39,309 nt of DNA from Micromonospora arida (GCF_003857035.1 NZ_QGSY01000316.1:1-39309), one strand, 5' to 3'. Shown: positions 1 to 8,600, counted from the first letter of the stretch. The notes: generated from the letters alone by a model not told the origin. A program made the numbers and translations.

Positions 1-606
1 ATCCATCGGAGCGCCGGACACGGGTGCCGGTGACGGGGGTGCGTCGTCGCCGGGCGGCGGGGCCGGGGCGGGCGGCGGGGCCGGCGGCACGCTGGGCAGC
101 GCACCGGAATGCAGCGCCCATGGCGCGATCGGCGCTCCGGAGGTTGGCTGCGGGACACCGGAGACGGGCTGTGGCGGTGCGGAGACCGGATGCGGCGGGC
201 CGGACACCGACTGTGGAGGCCCGGACGGCTGCCGCGGCACTCCGCTGACCGGCTCCGGGGAATCGTCCTGCTTGGTCGCGCCCGCCTGCGCGGTCGGCAC
301 CGGGTGATATTCCTGCCCCAACGCGCGGAACAACTTCTCGGCCCCCGGGCCCGACTCGGCCGGGTAGGCCGCCCACGGCTCGTCGGCGAAGAAGTCGGCG
401 TACGCGAAGGCCTCGCCGCCCGGCCGTTGCGACATGGCGTTGGCAGTTCCGGTGAAGGCTTCCCGCCAGCCCGGTGTGTTCGCCGCGGCGGCGTCCAGAA
501 CGGCGACGGTCACGAACCGGCCCTGCTCGTCGATGGCGGCCCAGGCTTTGCCCACGGGGCAGGTGCCCAACATATGGGTGAACCGGTACGGGCCAACCGA
601 CTGCAT
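1..606 (-). CDS. Proline-rich protein with kinase-N-lobe-like start (partial, 3' end outside window)
   Basis: An open frame reads leftward from ATG at 604-606 and leaves the window after 202 codons. SD AGAGGAG (612-618) lies 5 nt before the ATG. Residues 1-40 (MQSVGPYRFTHMLGTCPVGK, then AWAAIDEQGRFVTVAVLD) resemble the glycine-loop and beta-3 strand of a bacterial Ser/Thr kinase. The loop glycines are degenerate and the beta-3 lysine is absent, so I do not call it an active kinase. Residues about 45-100 carry no motif I recognise. From about residue 117 the protein is Pro/Ser/Gly-rich, with six seven-residue repeats of the type QPVSGPP followed by a Pro-Ala run. This looks like a flexible linker before a domain outside the window. 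Function unknown. The gene is divergent from the hut operon and shares a 148-bp intergenic region with it. Confidence 0.7.
   Translation of the reverse strand, partial: MQSVGPYRFTHMLGTCPVGKAWAAIDEQGRFVTVAVLDAAAANTPGWREAFTGTANAMSQRPGGEAFAYADFFADEPWAAYPAESGPGAEKLFRALGQEYHPVPTAQAGATKQDDSPEPVSGVPRQPSGPPQSVSGPPHPVSAPPQPVSGVPQPTSGAPIAPWALHSGALPSVPPAPPPAPAPPPGDDAPPSPAPVSGAPMD
131..256 (-). repeat. Six tandem 21-bp units encoding a Pro/Ser/Gly heptad
   Basis: Six consecutive in-frame units of exactly 21 bp (131-151, 152-172, 173-193, 194-214, 215-235, 236-256) encode EPVSGVP, RQPSGPP, QSVSGPP, HPVSAPP, QPVSGVP and QPTSGAP in protein order. The DNA units are diverged while the protein pattern holds, which suggests an old repeat kept for its protein property. 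Confidence 0.85.
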
Positions 607-635
607 GCGCACTCCTCTGCTCGACCGCCGTGCGG

Positions 636-641
636 ATCCTA
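636..641 (-). promoter_or_regulatory. Candidate -10 box (TAGGAT) of the leftward gene
   Basis: On the minus strand TAGGAT fits TANNNT and would start transcription near 629. That leaves a leader of about 23 nt that contains the SD at 612-618. I see no convincing -35. Confidence 0.35.
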
Positions 642-718
642 CAGAGGGGGCGCTCGCCTGGTCGCCCGACGGTCGGCCAACCGACCACTCAGCGAACGGT
701 GTAACCCGATGCGGACGC

Positions 719-748
719 TTGCCTCGTGAAAGTTTTCATGCATAGAGT
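719..748 (+). promoter_or_regulatory. hut operon promoter with embedded operator palindrome
   Basis: A -35-like TTGCCT (719-724) and a -10-like TAGAGT (743-748) are 18 bp apart. The spacer holds the perfect inverted repeat TGAAA-GT-TTTCA (727-738). The -10 ends 6 nt before GTG at 755, so the transcript may begin at or next to that start codon. An operator between -35 and -10 implies repression, and the adjacent RpiR-family gene is the obvious candidate repressor. The binding is inferred. Confidence 0.55.
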
Positions 749-754
749 CACCCT

Positions 755-1606
755 GTGAATGAAGGAGCTGTCGGGGTGCCGGCCGAGCAGGTGCTCGACC
801 TGTTCCAGGGGGTGCGGCTCACCCCCACCCAGCGGCGGATCGCGCACTGTCTGGTGCAGCATTCCCCCACCGTGGCGTACCTGTCCGCCACCGAGGTCGC
901 CGAGCTGGCCGGGGTCAGCCAGCCGTCGGTGACCCGGTTCGCCGTCGCGCTCGGCCACGACGGCTACCCGGCGCTGCGCCGCCGGCTGCGCGACCTGACC
1001 AGCGCGACGTCGGCCGGATCGACGGACGCCGGCAACGAGCTCCAGCAGGCGGTACGCGCCGAGATGGACAACCTGGACCGACTGACCGGTCAGCTCGCCG
1101 ACCGGGACCGGATCGCCGAGACCGGGCGGCTGCTCGCCGAGAGCCGCCCACTGCCGGTGCTCGGTCTACGCGCCGCCGCGCCGCTGGCCGCGTACTTCGC
1201 CTACTTCGCGGCGAAGGTGCACCCGGACGTACGGGTCCTCGACGACGGCGGCAGCCTGCTCACCGACCGCCTGGAGCAGGCCGCCGAGGCCGGGGCGTCC
1301 GCGGTTCTGGCCTTCGTGCTGCCCCGCTACCCCCGGGAGACCCTGGACGCGTTGCGCGACGCCCGCGCCGCCGGGTTGACCGTGGTGGCGATCACCGACT
1401 CACCGGTGAGCCCAGCCACCGAGCACGCCGACGTGGTGCTCGCCGCCGCGGTCGGCGCGCAACTCGTCTTCGACCTGCACACCGCCCCGATGACCCTGGC
1501 CATGGTGCTGTTGCAGGCGATCTGCGACGCCGCGCCGGCCGACACCCAACGCCGACTGGAGGCGTTCGAAGCCTCCGCGGCCCGCCGACAGTTGTTCCTC
1601 GGTTGA
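755..1606 (+). CDS. MurR/RpiR family transcriptional regulator of the hut operon
   Basis: A 283-residue regulator. Residues about 12-85 form the RpiR-type HTH_6 domain (FQGVRLTPTQRRIAH, then the ATEVAELAGVSQPSVTRF recognition helix). Residues about 110-275 form a SIS-type Rossmann domain. The Ser/Thr-rich loops that bind phosphosugars in most RpiR proteins are replaced: the first reads GLRAAAPLAAYF and the second VLPRYPRETL instead of a SxSGxT-like loop. A non-sugar ligand such as urocanate would fit, but this is inference. Start choice: GTG 755 fits a leaderless transcript (TAGAGT ends 6 nt before it). GTG 776 is preceded by AAGGAG (762-767) at 8 nt and would give 276 residues. The gene is 17 nt upstream of hutU and probably heads and autoregulates the whole operon. 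Confidence 0.85.
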   Translation: MNEGAVGVPAEQVLDLFQGVRLTPTQRRIAHCLVQHSPTVAYLSATEVAELAGVSQPSVTRFAVALGHDGYPALRRRLRDLTSATSAGSTDAGNELQQAVRAEMDNLDRLTGQLADRDRIAETGRLLAESRPLPVLGLRAAAPLAAYFAYFAAKVHPDVRVLDDGGSLLTDRLEQAAEAGASAVLAFVLPRYPRETLDALRDARAAGLTVVAITDSPVSPATEHADVVLAAAVGAQLVFDLHTAPMTLAMVLLQAICDAAPADTQRRLEAFEASAARRQLFLG

Positions 1607-1623
1607 CCGGAGGAGATTCAGAG

Positions 1624-3312
1624 ATGACCCAGCCCATTCGTGCCGCACGGGGCAGCCAGCTCACCACCCGCGGGTGGCAGCAGGAGGCCGCCCTGCGGAT
1701 GTTGATGAACAACCTCGACCCCGAGGTGGCCGAACGCCCCGACGACCTGGTGGTCTACGGCGGCACCGGTAAGGCGGCGCGGGACTGGCCGTCGTACCAC
1801 GCGTTGGTCCGCACGCTCACCGACCTGCGCGAGGACGAGACCATGCTCGTGCAGTCGGGCCGCCCGGTCGGCGTGATGCGCACCCACGAGTGGGCGCCCC
1901 GGGTGCTGCTGGCCAACTCGAACCTGGTCGGCGACTGGGCGACCTGGCCGGAGTTCCGCCGCCTCGAACAGCTCGGCCTGACCATGTACGGGCAGATGAC
2001 GGCCGGTTCGTGGATCTACATCGGCACCCAGGGCATCCTCCAGGGCACCTACGAGACGTTCGCGGCGGTGGCCGCCAAGATTGCCGACGCCCGTGGCGGC
2101 GGGCAGGGGCAGAGCGACAGCACCCTCGCCGGCACGCTGACGCTGACCGCCGGCTGCGGCGGAATGGGCGGCGCGCAGCCACTCGCGGTCACCATGAACG
2201 GCGGCGTCTGCCTGATCGTGGACGTGGACCGCACCCGGCTCGACCGTCGGGTGCACGACCGCTACCTGGATGAGGTCGCCGACTCCCTGGACGACGCGAT
2301 CGCTCGGGTCCGCGCCGCGAAGCGGGAGCGCCGGGCCCTGAGCGTGGGCGTGGTCGGCAACGCCGCCGAGGTCTTCCCCGACCTGCTGAACCGGGGCGTC
2401 GAGATCGACATCGTGACCGACCAGACCAGCGCTCACGACCCACTGGCGTACCTGCCGGTGGGGGTGGAGCTGGCCGAGGCCCGGGACTACGCCGCCGCGA
2501 AGCCGGCCGAGTTCACCGACCGGGCCCGCGCGTCGATGGCGAAGCACGTCGAGGCGATGGTCGGCTTCCTCGACGCCGGCGCCGAGGTGTTCGACTACGG
2601 AAACTCGATCCGGGGTGAGGCGCAGCTCGGCGGCTACCAGCGCGCCTTCGACTTCCCGGGCTTCGTGCCCGCGTACATCAGGCCGTTGTTCTGTGAGGGT
2701 AGGGGCCCGTTCCGGTGGGCGGCGCTCTCCGGCGACCCGGCCGACATCGCGGCCACCGACCGGGCCATCCTCGACCTGTTCCCGGAGAACGAGTCGCTGG
2801 CCCGTTGGATCAAGCTGGCCGGTGAGCGGGTCGCCTTCCAGGGCCTGCCGGCCCGGATCTGCTGGCTCGGTCAGGGCGAACGGGACCGGGCGGGTGTGCG
2901 GTTCAACGACATGGTCGCCTCCGGCGAACTCTCCGCCCCGGTGGTGATCGGCCGGGACCACCTGGACACCGGCAGCGTCGCGAGCCCGTACCGGGAGACC
3001 GAGGGGATGGCCGACGGCTCCGACGCGATCGCCGACTGGCCGCTGCTCAACGCCCTGGTCAACACGGCCAGCGGGGCTTCCTGGGTGTCCATTCACCACG
3101 GCGGCGGGGTGGGCATCGGCCGGTCGATCCACGCCGGGCAGGTGTGCGTCGCCGACGGCACCGCCCTCGCCGGTCAGAAGATCGAGCGGGTGCTCACCAA
3201 CGACCCGGCGATGGGCGTCATCCGGCACGTCGACGCCGGCTACGAGAGCGCTCGCGAGGTCGCCGACCGCCACGGCGTCCGGGTACCCATGACGGAGGGG
3301 GGTCCCGCGTGA
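1624..3312 (+). CDS. hutU: Urocanate hydratase
   Basis: Urocanase (562 residues, normal for the family) hydrates urocanate to 4-imidazolone-5-propionate, the second step of histidine breakdown, using tightly bound NAD+ as electrophile. Family signatures are visible throughout: TAGCGGMGGAQPLAVTMNGG in the NAD-binding region, VFDYGNSIR, the cysteine-containing LFCEGRGPFRWAALSG, and IHHGGGVGIGRSIHAGQV near the C-terminus. The start is ATG 1624, with SD GGAGGAG (1609-1615) 8 nt upstream. A TTG further upstream overlapping the regulator stop has no such signal. The stop overlaps the GTG of the next gene by four bases, so translation is probably coupled. Confidence 0.97.
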   Translation: MTQPIRAARGSQLTTRGWQQEAALRMLMNNLDPEVAERPDDLVVYGGTGKAARDWPSYHALVRTLTDLREDETMLVQSGRPVGVMRTHEWAPRVLLANSNLVGDWATWPEFRRLEQLGLTMYGQMTAGSWIYIGTQGILQGTYETFAAVAAKIADARGGGQGQSDSTLAGTLTLTAGCGGMGGAQPLAVTMNGGVCLIVDVDRTRLDRRVHDRYLDEVADSLDDAIARVRAAKRERRALSVGVVGNAAEVFPDLLNRGVEIDIVTDQTSAHDPLAYLPVGVELAEARDYAAAKPAEFTDRARASMAKHVEAMVGFLDAGAEVFDYGNSIRGEAQLGGYQRAFDFPGFVPAYIRPLFCEGRGPFRWAALSGDPADIAATDRAILDLFPENESLARWIKLAGERVAFQGLPARICWLGQGERDRAGVRFNDMVASGELSAPVVIGRDHLDTGSVASPYRETEGMADGSDAIADWPLLNALVNTASGASWVSIHHGGGVGIGRSIHAGQVCVADGTALAGQKIERVLTNDPAMGVIRHVDAGYESAREVADRHGVRVPMTEGGPA

Positions 3313-4511
3313 GCGACGACCTTTCCGCCCGCTTCCGGGCGCTGTGGGACGAGATCGCGCCGGTCGGGCGGGACGCCGACAGCGGCGGCTACCTGCGGTA
3401 CGCGTTGACCGAGCCGGAGCGGGAGCTGCGCTCCTGGTTCCGTGCACAGGCCGAGCGCCGTGCCATGCCGGTCACCGAGGACGGCAACGGCAACCTCTTC
3501 GCCCACTGGGGTGACCCGGAGGCGTCCGACGCGGTGCTCACCGGAAGCCACTTCGACTCGGTGCCGCACGGCGGGGCGTACGACGGGCCGCTCGGCATCG
3601 TGAGCGCGTTCCTCGCCGTTGACGAACTGCGCGCCGCGGGCGTCACCCCTGGCCGCCCGCTGGTGCTTGGTGCCTTCGTCGAGGAGGAGGGAGCGCGCTT
3701 CGGCGTACCGTGCCTGGGGTCGCGGCTGCTCACCGGGGCGCTGTCGGCCGAACGCGCGGCCGGCCTGCGCGACGCGGCCGGTGTGAGCTTCGCCGAGGCG
3801 CTTGGTGACCGGCCGGCGGGCTCCCGCCCGGAGTTGCTGGGCCGGTTCGGCGCCTTCGTGGAATTGCACGTCGAACAGGGCCGCGCGCTCGTCGACACGG
3901 ACGCGCCGGTCGCGGTGGCCAGCGCGATCTGGCCACACGGCCGGTGGCGCTTCGACGTCGTCGGCGAGGGCAACCACGCGGGCACCACCCGGATGGCCGA
4001 CCGCCGCGACCCGATGCTGACCTACGCGTTCACGGTGCTGGCGGCCAACAAGGAGGCCCGGCTGCGCGGCGCGCACGCCACAGTGGGCCGGGTCGCCGTC
4101 GAACCCAACGCCACCAACGCGATCCCGTCGAAGGTGACCGGCTGGCTGGACGCCCGTGCGGCCGACCCGGAGACGCTGACCGGGCTTGTCGACGCGGTGC
4201 GCGGCAAGCTCGCCGAGCGGGCCCGCCGCGACGGTACGACGGTGACCGTCACCGAGGAGTCGGCCACCCCGGTGGTCGCCTTCGACGGCGGACTGGCCAA
4301 ACGGCTGGCCACGCTGCTCGACGCGCCGGTGCTGCCCACCGGCGCGGGGCACGACGCCGGGGTGCTCGCCGCGTACCTGCCCACCGCGATGCTCTTCGTG
4401 CGCAACCCGACCGGCGTCTCGCACTCCCCCGCCGAGGCCGCCACCGACGACGACTGCGCCGCCGGGGTGCGCGCGCTGGCCCGGGTGCTGGAGGAGCTGA
4501 CATGCCGGTGA
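3309..4511 (+). CDS. M20-family amidohydrolase (AllC/hydantoinase type), probable N-formylglutamate deformylase
   Basis: A 400-residue zinc hydrolase of the allantoate amidohydrolase/N-carbamoyl-amino-acid hydrolase branch of M20. Metal-site motifs: GSHFDSVPHGGAYDGPLG (His81, Asp92), FVEEEGARFG (Glu125-127), ELHVEQG (His187), and C-terminal GAGHDAG and SHSPAE segments. The GTG start lies in the GTGA overlap with hutU, and the stop overlaps hutF by 10 nt, so the gene is part of the hut operon. HutF next door makes N-formylglutamate, yet no classic HutG deformylase is present in the window. This enzyme acts on N-acylated amino acids as a family, so it is the natural candidate for that step. The family assignment is firm. 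The substrate is inferred from context, and allantoate or N-carbamoyl amino acids remain possible. Confidence 0.85.
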   Translation: MSDDLSARFRALWDEIAPVGRDADSGGYLRYALTEPERELRSWFRAQAERRAMPVTEDGNGNLFAHWGDPEASDAVLTGSHFDSVPHGGAYDGPLGIVSAFLAVDELRAAGVTPGRPLVLGAFVEEEGARFGVPCLGSRLLTGALSAERAAGLRDAAGVSFAEALGDRPAGSRPELLGRFGAFVELHVEQGRALVDTDAPVAVASAIWPHGRWRFDVVGEGNHAGTTRMADRRDPMLTYAFTVLAANKEARLRGAHATVGRVAVEPNATNAIPSKVTGWLDARAADPETLTGLVDAVRGKLAERARRDGTTVTVTEESATPVVAFDGGLAKRLATLLDAPVLPTGAGHDAGVLAAYLPTAMLFVRNPTGVSHSPAEAATDDDCAAGVRALARVLEELTCR

Positions 4512-5869
4512 CACCGACCCGCTGGCTCGCCGAGTACGCCTGGCTGCCCGAGCACGCCGAGCCCACCCCCGACGTGCTGATCGAGGTCGACGACGGCCGG
4601 ATCACCGCGGTGACGCCGCTGACCCCAGGCAGCAGGCCACCGGCCGGGGTCGAGGTGTACGCCGACGCGGTGCCGTTGCCCGGCCTCACTCTGCCCGGCC
4701 TCGCGAACGCGCACTCGCACGCCTTCCACCGGGCGCTGCGCGGGCGTACCCACGGTGGGCGGGGTGACTTCTGGACCTGGCGGGACCGGATGTACGCCGT
4801 CGCGGACCGGCTGGACCCGGAGACCTACCTCGCTCTGGCCCGGGCCGTCTACGCCGAGATGGCGCTGACCGGCATCACCTGCGTGGGCGAGTTCCACTAC
4901 CTGCACCACCGACCGGACGGCGGCGCCTACGACGACCCGAACGCGATGGGTGCGGCGCTGGTGGAGGCCGCGGCACACGCCGGGATCCGGCTCACAGTGC
5001 TGGACACCTGCTACCTGACCTCCAGCGTGGACGGTCGACCCCTCGCCGGGCCGCAGCGCCGCTTCGGCGACGGCGACGCGGGCCGGTGGGCCGAGCGGGC
5101 CGCCGCGTTCCAGCCGACGGACCCGCACGCCCGGGTCGGCGCGGCCGTGCACTCGGTGCGGGCCGTCCCGGCCGAGCAGTTGCGCACTGTCGCCGACTGG
5201 GCCCGGGAGCGGCAGGCACCGCTGCACGTGCACCTCTCCGAGCAGCCCGCCGAGAACGACGAGTGCCGGGCCGTGCACGGGCGTACGCCCACCGCGCTGC
5301 TCGCCGAGCACGGCGTGCTCGGGCCGCACACCACAGCCGTCCACGCCACTCACCCCACCAGCGCGGACCTGTCCCTGCTCGCCGACAGCCGGACCGGGGT
5401 GTGCCTCTGCCCGACCACCGAGCGGGACCTCGCCGACGGCATCGGCCCGGCCCGGCGGATGGCCGACGCGGGCATCCGGTTGAGCCTCGGCAGCGACAGC
5501 CACGCCGTGATCGACCTGTTCGAGGAGGCCCGGGCGGTCGAGCTGGACGAGCGGCTGCGCACCCGCCGACGTGGTCACTTCGCGCCGCTCGACCTGCTGA
5601 ACGCGGCCAGCGTCGCCGGGCACGCCGCGCTGGGCTGGGCCGACGCCGGGAGGATCGCGGTGGGCGCCCGCGCCGACCTGGTGACGGTACGCCTGGACAG
5701 CGCCCGCACCGCCGGGGTGCCGCCGGCGGGCGCGTTCTTCGCGGCCGGCGGGGCGGACGTCGAGCAGGTGGTGGTGGACGGCCGGGTGGTGGTGGCCGAG
5801 GGCCGACACCTGACAGTGGACGTGCCGGTCGAACTGTCGTCCGCGATCGAGGCGGTGACACCCGCATGA
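4502..5869 (+). CDS. hutF: Formimidoylglutamate deiminase
   Basis: An amidohydrolase-superfamily enzyme of 455 residues, the usual HutF length. It converts N-formimidoyl-L-glutamate to N-formyl-L-glutamate and ammonia. Visible motifs: the HxH zinc pair in LANAHSHAFHRALRG (His71, His73), the substrate loop GRGDFWTWRDRMY, LHVHLSEQPAEN with a metal-ligand histidine, AVHATHPTSAD, and LGSDSHAVIDLFEEAR with the catalytic aspartate. The ATG at 4502 lies inside the last codons of the M20 gene (10-nt overlap), and the stop forms ATGA with hutI. HutF shows that the five-step deiminase route is used rather than the formiminoglutamase (HutG-only) route. Confidence 0.93.
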   Translation: MPVTPTRWLAEYAWLPEHAEPTPDVLIEVDDGRITAVTPLTPGSRPPAGVEVYADAVPLPGLTLPGLANAHSHAFHRALRGRTHGGRGDFWTWRDRMYAVADRLDPETYLALARAVYAEMALTGITCVGEFHYLHHRPDGGAYDDPNAMGAALVEAAAHAGIRLTVLDTCYLTSSVDGRPLAGPQRRFGDGDAGRWAERAAAFQPTDPHARVGAAVHSVRAVPAEQLRTVADWARERQAPLHVHLSEQPAENDECRAVHGRTPTALLAEHGVLGPHTTAVHATHPTSADLSLLADSRTGVCLCPTTERDLADGIGPARRMADAGIRLSLGSDSHAVIDLFEEARAVELDERLRTRRRGHFAPLDLLNAASVAGHAALGWADAGRIAVGARADLVTVRLDSARTAGVPPAGAFFAAGGADVEQVVVDGRVVVAEGRHLTVDVPVELSSAIEAVTPA

Positions 5870-7059
5870 GCCCCAGCCTGCTGGTCGACAACATCGGGGA
5901 GCTGGTCACCAACGGTGCCGGCGAGGGCCCACTCGGCATCCGCCGCAACGCCGCCGTGCTGGTCGAGGAGGGCCGGGTGGTCTGGGTCGGGCCGTCCGCG
6001 TACGCGCCGGCCGCCGACCATCACGTCGACGCCGGTGGGGCCGCTGTGCTGCCCGGCTTCGTGGACAGCCACGCGCACCTGGTCTTCGCCGGGGACCGGG
6101 CCGCCGAGTTCGCCGCCCGGATGGCCGGGCAGCCCTACACCGGCGGCGGCATCCGGACCACTGTCGGTGCCACCCGGGCCGCCACCGACGACGAGCTGCG
6201 GGCCACCGTACGCCGGCTGCGCGGGGAGGCGCTGCGCCAGGGCACCACGACCATGGAGATCAAGAGTGGGTACGGGCTGACCGTCGCCGACGAGGCCCGC
6301 TCGCTCCGGATCGCCGCCGAGACCAGCACCGAGACCACCTTCCTGGGCGCGCACGTCGTGCCCGCCGAGTACGCCGACCGCCCCGACGACTACGTGGGTT
6401 TGGTCTGCGGGCCGATGCTGGCCGCCGCCGTCCCGTACGCGAAGTGGATCGACGTGTTCTGCGAGCAGGGCGCCTTCGACGTCGACCACGCCCGCGCCAT
6501 CCTGGCCTGCGGTCAGGCCGCCGGGCTGGGCGTACGGCTGCACGCCAACCAGCTCGGCCCCGGCCCGGGGGTGCAGTTGGGCGTGGAGCTGGGCGCGGCG
6601 AGCGTCGACCACTGCACACACCTGAGCGACGCCGACGTGGACGCCCTGGCCTCGACCAGGATGGACTCGACGTCGGGGTCGGGGACGACCACCGTGGCCA
6701 CCCTGCTGCCCGGCGCCGAGTTCTCCACCCGCTCGCCGTACCCGGACGCCCGCCGGCTGCTCGACGCCGGTGTCACGGTGGCGCTGGCGACGGACTGCAA
6801 CCCGGGCTCGTCGTACACCTCGTCGATGCCGTTCTGCGTGGCCCTCGCGGTCCGGGAGATGCGGATGACCCCGGCGGAGGCGGTCTGGGCCGCCACCGCC
6901 GGTGGGGCGCGGGCGCTGCGCCGCGACGACATCGGTGTCCTCACCCCCGGCGCGCGGGCCGACCTCGTCGTCCTGGACGCGCCGTCACACCTGCACCTGG
7001 CCTACCGGCCCGGTGTCCCCCTGATCCGCCAGGTAATACGCAACGGAGTACCGCAATGA
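5866..7059 (+). CDS. hutI: Imidazolonepropionase
   Basis: HutI (397 residues) hydrolyses 4-imidazolone-5-propionate to N-formimidoyl-L-glutamate, the substrate of HutF. Amidohydrolase motifs: GFVDSHAHLVFAGDR with metal ligands His69 and His71, EIKSGYGL, a histidine in LGAHVVPAEY, and ATDCNPGSSYTSSMP with the catalytic aspartate. It overlaps hutF and hutH by four bases each. Oddity: between VDALAS and TVATLLPGAEF there is a Ser/Thr/Gly-rich stretch (TRMDSTSGSGTT) that looks longer than I remember in actinobacterial HutI. The DNA there contains a short tandem tcgggg pattern, so replication slippage may have enlarged a loop. Confidence 0.95.
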   Translation: MSPSLLVDNIGELVTNGAGEGPLGIRRNAAVLVEEGRVVWVGPSAYAPAADHHVDAGGAAVLPGFVDSHAHLVFAGDRAAEFAARMAGQPYTGGGIRTTVGATRAATDDELRATVRRLRGEALRQGTTTMEIKSGYGLTVADEARSLRIAAETSTETTFLGAHVVPAEYADRPDDYVGLVCGPMLAAAVPYAKWIDVFCEQGAFDVDHARAILACGQAAGLGVRLHANQLGPGPGVQLGVELGAASVDHCTHLSDADVDALASTRMDSTSGSGTTTVATLLPGAEFSTRSPYPDARRLLDAGVTVALATDCNPGSSYTSSMPFCVALAVREMRMTPAEAVWAATAGGARALRRDDIGVLTPGARADLVVLDAPSHLHLAYRPGVPLIRQVIRNGVPQ

Positions 7060-8594
7060 CGAACGTGACCATCCAGCCCACCGGGATCACCGCCGACGAC
7101 GTGCTCGCGGTGGCCCGCGGCACCGCCACGGTCGTCCTCGCCCCGGCCACCATCGACGCGATGGCGACCAGCCGGGCCATCGTGGACGGCATCGAGTCGT
7201 CGGGCCGTCCCGTCTACGGGGTCTCCACCGGCTTCGGGGCGTTGGCCAACACCTTCATCGCCCCGGAGCGGCGGGCCGAGCTGCAACACGCGCTGATCCG
7301 CTCACACGCCGCCGGGGTGGGCGCTCCGATGCCGCGCGAGGTGGTCCGGGCCATGATGCTGCTGCGGGTCCGGTCCCTCGCCCTGGGCCGCTCCGGGGTC
7401 CGACCGCTGGTCGCCGAAGCCCTGGTTGATCTGCTCAACCACGACATCACCCCGTGGGTGCCGGAGCACGGCTCGCTGGGTGCCTCCGGTGACCTGGCGC
7501 CGCTGGCGCACTGCGCGCTGGTGCTGCTCGGCGAAGGCTGGGTGCTCGGCCCGAACGGTGAGCGGCAGGACGCGGCCGACGCGTTGACCAGCGCCGGGCT
7601 CAAGCCGATCGAGCTGGCCGCCAAGGAGGGGCTGGCGCTGATCAACGGCACCGACGGCATGCTCGGCATGCTGCTGCTGGCCATCCACGACGCGGCGCAC
7701 CTGTTCGCCATGGCCGACGTGACGGCCGCGCTGGCCATCGAGGCGATGCTCGGCTCGGAGCGACCGTTCCTGCCCGAGCTGCACGCGATCCGGCCACACC
7801 CCGGTCAGGCGGCGTCGGCGGCGAACATCCACCGACTGTTGCAGAACTCCCGGGTGATGGACTCGCACCGCGACGACCTGGCGCACGCCGTGCAGGACGC
7901 GTACTCGATGCGCTGTGCGCCGCAGGTGGCCGGCGCGGCCCGCGACACCCTGGACTTCGTCCGCACGGTAGCCGGCCGGGAGCTGGTGTCCGTGGTGGAC
8001 AACCCGGTGGTGCTGCCGGACGGGCGGGTCGAGTCGACGGGTAACTTCCACGGCGCCCCGCTCGGCTTCGCCGCGGACTTCCTCGCCATCGCCGCCGCCG
8101 AGGTGGGCGCGATCGCCGAGCGGCGGGTGGACCGGCTGCTCGACGTCACCCGGTCCCGGGAACTGCCGGCGTTCCTCTCCCCCGACGCCGGGGTCAACTC
8201 CGGGCTGATGATCGCCCAGTACACGGCGGCCGGGATCGTCGCCGAGAACCGTCGGCTGGCCGCCCCCGCCTCGGTGGACTCGCTGCCCACCAGCGGGATG
8301 CAGGAGGACCACGTCTCGATGGGCTGGGCGGCGGCCAAGAAGCTGCGCACGGTGCTGGACAACCTGACCAGCCTGCTCGCGGTGGAGCTGCTCGCCGGCG
8401 TACGCGGCCTCCAGCTACGCGCCCCGCTGGAGCCGTCCCCCGCCGGCCGGGCGGCCGTTGACGCGCTCGGCACGGCAGCCGGCGAGCCCGGGCCGGACGT
8501 GTTCCTCGCCCCGGTGATGGAGGCGGCCCGTGCCGTCGTGGCCGGGCCTGAGTTGCGCACCGCCATCGAACGGGAGGTCGGCCCGCTGGGCTGA
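7056..8594 (+). CDS. hutH: Histidine ammonia-lyase
   Basis: HutH (512 residues) deaminates L-histidine to urocanate and ammonia, the entry step of the pathway. The Ala143-Ser144-Gly145 triad in GSLGASGDLAPLAH forms the MIO electrophilic cofactor autocatalytically. Tyr54 in PVYGVSTGFGALA matches the active-site tyrosine of the family. Further signatures are GKEGLAL-like AAKEGLALINGTDGM and SLPTSGMQEDHVSMG. The ATG start is in the four-base overlap with hutI, so it is the last cistron of the operon. A 9-bp GC hairpin follows. Oddity: the first-step enzyme is encoded last. Confidence 0.97.
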   Translation: MTNVTIQPTGITADDVLAVARGTATVVLAPATIDAMATSRAIVDGIESSGRPVYGVSTGFGALANTFIAPERRAELQHALIRSHAAGVGAPMPREVVRAMMLLRVRSLALGRSGVRPLVAEALVDLLNHDITPWVPEHGSLGASGDLAPLAHCALVLLGEGWVLGPNGERQDAADALTSAGLKPIELAAKEGLALINGTDGMLGMLLLAIHDAAHLFAMADVTAALAIEAMLGSERPFLPELHAIRPHPGQAASAANIHRLLQNSRVMDSHRDDLAHAVQDAYSMRCAPQVAGAARDTLDFVRTVAGRELVSVVDNPVVLPDGRVESTGNFHGAPLGFAADFLAIAAAEVGAIAERRVDRLLDVTRSRELPAFLSPDAGVNSGLMIAQYTAAGIVAENRRLAAPASVDSLPTSGMQEDHVSMGWAAAKKLRTVLDNLTSLLAVELLAGVRGLQLRAPLEPSPAGRAAVDALGTAAGEPGPDVFLAPVMEAARAVVAGPELRTAIEREVGPLG

Positions 8595-8600
8595 CCATCG

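Noticed and set aside
1618..3447. Long opposite-strand open frames over hutU and other genes
   Set aside because: Long antisense frames are expected from high-GC codon bias. They lack SD sequences and family motifs, while the sense strand carries a clear conserved protein.
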